From contig JAGGNK010011225.1 of the NCBI GenBank assembly GCA_017590115.1, forward strand, positions 3,473,161 through 3,537,160: a DNA stretch of 64,000 bases. The letters run 5' to 3'. The notes beneath the pieces were generated by a model. It searched no databases, was not told the DNA's origin, and saw only the letters and a list, made by a program, of their open reading frames with translations. The stretch comes from Montifringilla adamsi (lineage: Eukaryota; Chordata; Aves; Passeriformes; Passeridae). Of the stretch, positions 59,721 through 64,000 are shown piece after piece; positions within the stretch are counted from its first letter, which is position 1, and the number at the start of each line of letters is the position of its first letter. The translations under genes and the position numbers were made by a program.

Positions 59721-62700
59721 GTAAGTATGACAAGTACTCTGACCATTCAATTTGAAGTCATACTCTGGGAAGCACTTTTAAATCCATTTCCTATTGGTCT
59801 TCAAAGGCCCCAAAATAAAGCTGATAGGAAAAGTATATCATACCTGAAGGAAAGATGATTTCTCTCTGAAGTTGGAAAAATCATGCACACATTAGCTAGA
59901 AAATGAGGGCAGAATTTTAAGATAGGGATCCTACAAATCTTTGAAATTACCTTCATTATAGTTAGGAAATTGTAACTATGCTCCATATGGACTTGCTTTG
60001 GTTACAGTTTTCTTCTCCTTCTTCCTGCCTATTTATAGAGACAGTTGGATTCTTTTTATTAGCCTTTCCCCGTGACGTGAGCTGGACTGAGTGATTAAAT
60101 AATTTGTTTCCATTTATGACTGATTCCACAACTAAAAATTTTTTTGGGTAGGAAAGTAAGGAGAACATCAAAATGCCTCCACAGAAAATCACAATATAAT
60201 TTTGTATAATACTAGCCATGTATAGAATGTAACAATGGAATATTTTCAATAAATTTCTACTAGTGCATTTCAGAAAAACAGCTTGCTGGTTGATTGCAGT
60301 TTAAAGCAGACCCAAATACTGACTGAGATGTAATGCTGTGCTTTCATTAGCAGGTGGGAGAGAAGGTTAATGGTAGCTGGTGCACGGATTTCCTGACTCA
60401 GCTAAAGACTTCCTCTCTTGCTATTTTACATAACCTCTCATCCTTATTTCCGACATTCTTTTAAAAAGTGGGCCAAAGGAGTGCATCATAAAAGCAGTAA
60501 TTTCCTCTCTATTCAACAAGATTGACAGCTTTTGCAAAACTCTGTAATTATCAATATTTTGCTGTACCATGCAGCTACCAAAGTTAAAACATTCTCCACC
60601 ATCACCATATATTCCCAAATCTGTTTCAAAACCCTGTGTGAAACTGTGGTTAAAGAAATGGAAGTTCTAGTAGCTCTTACCTAAAGGAGACTTTGCAAAG
60701 TATTTCCAACAAGAAGATAGAAATAGACCCAAGCTTGAATAATTTTCCATATTTGAAATATAGGGTGGAACAATCACAACTGACTTCTTCAGTTTATAAG
60801 TTTTACAACTTTCCCATGATTTGGGTTTTATTAAGGTGAACAACTACAACTTTCTAGTTAATTTGCATACAGAAATTTGTGAGAGTCAGACACCAGCAAT
60901 TAAATGTGAAGCCGTGTAAAACTCATTGTATCACAGGTTTGAAACTCAAACCCATAGTTATATTAATGAAAACAACTGCTTTCCTTGTTTCTTTGTGTGA
61001 CCTTTTTCAAGTGGGATGATTTTCTAACATGCATCAAGTGTCACAGTGTTTTGAAAGACCAAAAATAATTGTCATTCACAAGGGTACTTAAGAACACATC
61101 TTTAATGGGACTGCACACCTGCTTCAGGCTGTACATGTGCCTAAATACTGAACTGAATCCAGGCCATAGGAGGAAAATAAATCCCAGCTGCTCAGACCCT
61201 AATTTTCTTCCTTTATTTTGAAAGTTGAGCAATTGAGCTCAGTAAATTGATAAAGTAGCATTTAAAGAGACAAGGCCTGCATACGATTTATAAGGTTTTC
61301 TAGAAGATACATTAGAAAGCATTATGGGTTGCAATTAATCAGTGCCTGGATTACTCAAGATACTGAATGCTTTTCTGTTTTCTACTTTCAGCAAGTAAGA
61401 GGATAGATCAGGTATAAGTATGGCACATTTTTCTAACTGATGGCACAATTTTCTAGCACCTTTCCTTGATTTATATTCCTGTGTTTATCCAATTTCCTTT
61501 ATAACATCATCCAAAGCAGAAACATTAGGTACTTGTTATTTAACCTCTATGATACCTTCAGAAATTGGCAGAACAAAGTGGACTCATATTCTCGTTGTTG
61601 CTTTAGATGACAATTTGGCAAAACTGAGGGACTGCAACATTCAATTTATTCACTGTTGTTACCATAAAAATATGGACAGTACATTTTTTGCCTTAGAAAA
61701 AATATTTTCCTTGCTAGCAAGAAAGGTCACCTAAAAAAGGCCTCTTTTATCCAGTAAAATAAATAAGTATTTTGACACTGACATGCAATGCAAAGAACAC
61801 TAGTTCCTAGTTCATGAATTTCCTGGTATTGGACTGAGCTGTGCAAAAGTCTGGGAACTGCTGGCCAATGTAGCTCATAATTTATTTACCAAACGATGGA
61901 AATTTATACTGGAGAAAGAAAATTCAATTCACTAGCTGAAGCATTTCTGGTTATCTCACAGCCAGCACAGAGATTTCACTGTAGTCTGTCCCTCACAACT
62001 TCAGTTTTCAATAAAAACAAATACCCAACTGACAAAAAGCTCACTGTGAACACTAAAGAGCTGGGGTTTCCCAAGATCAGCCAAATGCTCATGCTTGTTT
62101 CACAAACTAATTTTCCCCTTCCCTATCAGTGAAATATATTTGATGGCAACATTGCATAACACATAGCAGATCAGAAATACCTTGCAAAGCTTGATACATA
62201 CCCCCAGTCTGCCCACTTTCAAGTCTTGTCTTTGTTTTTAAGATGATTCAAGTTAAAGGCTGGAGGTAGGTCCTAGCTATGATGCATGCACCCTTGAAAA
62301 TACATTTTTTTTACCTGGTGTGTCCGGGACACAAGATGAATTTTGATCTCACCATAGTTAAAAAAGGCCACAGTAAATGTCAATGCAGACAAAAGTTATC
62401 AAATTCTATTAGACTCCTAATGCCTTCTCACAGCTGCCAAGTGTTTCCAACAGGACAAAAAATTTTTGAACTGTCCTAGCACAAAGAAATTTCTAATGTA
62501 GAATGTATTGTTGCAACAATAAAGATGATGAGCGGTGTCAGAATGTCTTACAGGTGTAAGTGAGCTAGTGACATTGCTTTTTACCTTTTAGTTCGAGTAC
62601 TCTCTCACTCAGACAAGTTACCTCGTGAACATAAGCAGAAAAGACAGAGCCTCAGAGACATATTTTGAGAAGGTAGAATATATTGAACCTTGCTGTCACA

Positions 62701-64000
62701 TTTTACAGCAGTGGTGACTCTACAGCAACAGTTCATAGGAAACACAGATGTGTTAAACCTAGGCTGTGTCTGACAGACCCACAAAGTAGGAATGGTACAA
62801 AATTGTTATCTCACTCCCAATACCTTTATACACACACCTCCCTGAGCCTAAGCCAAACACCACAGAAATCAAAGAGAGTTCCTTTGATGCAAGGGAGGTG
62901 TGCATTGGGTCCAAAAGAACAATGTCTGGGAATTCAATGTGATTGATATCTATTAGTTTTGAATATATTATTCTGTTCTACTATATATACAACTCAAATA
63001 AAAGTTACATGATATTTAAAAAAATTAAAAATGCAATATGTTTTTTTGCCTTTGGTACTTTGGATATATCTAGACTTTTTCTTCTGACTATGAGGGCTAA
63101 ATCCACCAATATTTGTAAGACCCCCAACAAAACTGACAACACTTGAATAGAAAATTTCCAATGAGAGTTAATCAAAGGAAGTAACAGAGAGTTGGTGTAC
63201 AGGTGGCCAGTATTTTGGAGTGACCTATGGGAAATTCAGTTTCCTATTATTACTAGGTATAGTGGAGGCAATCTTCTGGCTCTTAGAATTAAGTAGTGAC
63301 ACTGCTAGGGAACCCATAAAGTGTCTCTTAAACATGTTCCTAGAATCAAATTTGCAAAAGCAGTTAAGAGTAATTTACTCAAGAACATGAATAAAACCTT
63401 AATAAGGAAAAGGCAATATACTACACTTTGTACTGTTGCTGAGGAGGGTCACTAGGACAAGACATATGGGAAAGTAATAGTGAGGTCATACACATTGGAT
63501 GAGATGTCATTCTCACTTAGTGAATAATTTTAGCAAATGGAAACTACTTGCTGACTTGACATGGCTGCCCATCACTGCAGAAGAACTTTCAGGAATATAT
63601 CTTGGTTTGGATTTTTTCCATCCTTCCATGAGCTGGTAATTGCAGCCTGAAAATTTTCTAATCTCAGTCCCAAAAGGATATAGAAATAATTTAAGGGATT
63701 TATGTAAGTTAAGCATAAAACAACAGTAAATAGCCTTGCTGGCACGGAAGAAAAATAATAGATTTGTCCCTTCAAAGCTCTTGCTTCTTCATGAGAAAAT
63801 TTAGGGTCATGGAAAAAACCTCATGCTAGATCTTTCCAATCATTCTCAAAATTCTGAAAAAAGAGAATATGGCAGTCTTTTCTGAAAGATATGAGCATTA
63901 CCAGAGAAATCCATAGCACACTTCTAGAAGCAGGCCAATTCTTAGGTTCTGACAGACTTAGTTTCCCTGCTTCACTAGTCCAGGGATGAAATGAGAAAGG
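59721..64000. other. Unique AT-rich DNA to the window end, no gene seen
   Basis: No recognised gene or repeat. Frames such as 59962-60249 and 62683-62946 are short and featureless. The right edge shows no sign of a nearby exon. Confidence 0.5.

Noticed and set aside
1..64000. Search for CRISPR arrays, tRNA, rRNA, bacterial-type operons and complete proviruses
   Set aside because: None seen. There are no regularly spaced repeats, no tRNA-like B-box contexts, and no paired LTRs with internal genes.

Overview
This window looks like 64 kb of AT-rich, gene-free bird nuclear DNA: either a gene desert or the inside of a very large intron. The call rests on eight fragments of CR1, the main avian LINE, with its terminal ATTCTGTG or ATTCTATG repeats, and on three LTR fragments whose layout I recognise from avian endogenous retroviruses. 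I recognise no host protein-coding exon, rRNA, tRNA or known microRNA. Apart from the CR1 open frame at 3181-3735, the open frames are short, unconvincing and about what chance gives in sequence of this composition.

Layout. Positions 1-3064 are unique AT-rich DNA with a small A17 tandem duplication. A CR1 with an open ORF2 tail follows at 3065-3878, then a 42-base T run. From 4081 to 22313 the sequence is mostly unique, broken by a 207-bp near-perfect palindrome (10474-10680), a minus-strand CR1 3' end (11217-11445) and a 38-base T run. At 22314-23840 three retroelement pieces lie within 1.5 kb: a solo LTR with a TATA box and poly(A) signal, a minus-strand CR1 3' end, and a minus-strand ERVL-like LTR. 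From 23841 to 41879 there is unique DNA, an A-rich block, an exon-like open segment at 29328-29474, a pair of 53-bp repeats (29727 and 31041), two short CR1 tails and a 49-base A run. CR1 pieces follow at 41880-42444 and 51305-52368. Between the second of these and a minus-strand LTR piece (52667-53420) is a 40-codon Lys/Ala-rich reading frame. The rest to 64000 is unique except for a CR1 tail at 56907-56996 and an exon-like segment at 59489-59720.

Recognised interspersed repeats add up to about 5 kb (roughly 8%), which is usual for birds. There is no operon or pathway to describe. I found no convincing new system. The things most worth a second look are the palindrome, two exon-like open segments with good splice signals, the 53-bp repeat pair, and the retroelement cluster at 22-24 kb. 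All family assignments come from pattern memory, not from database searches.
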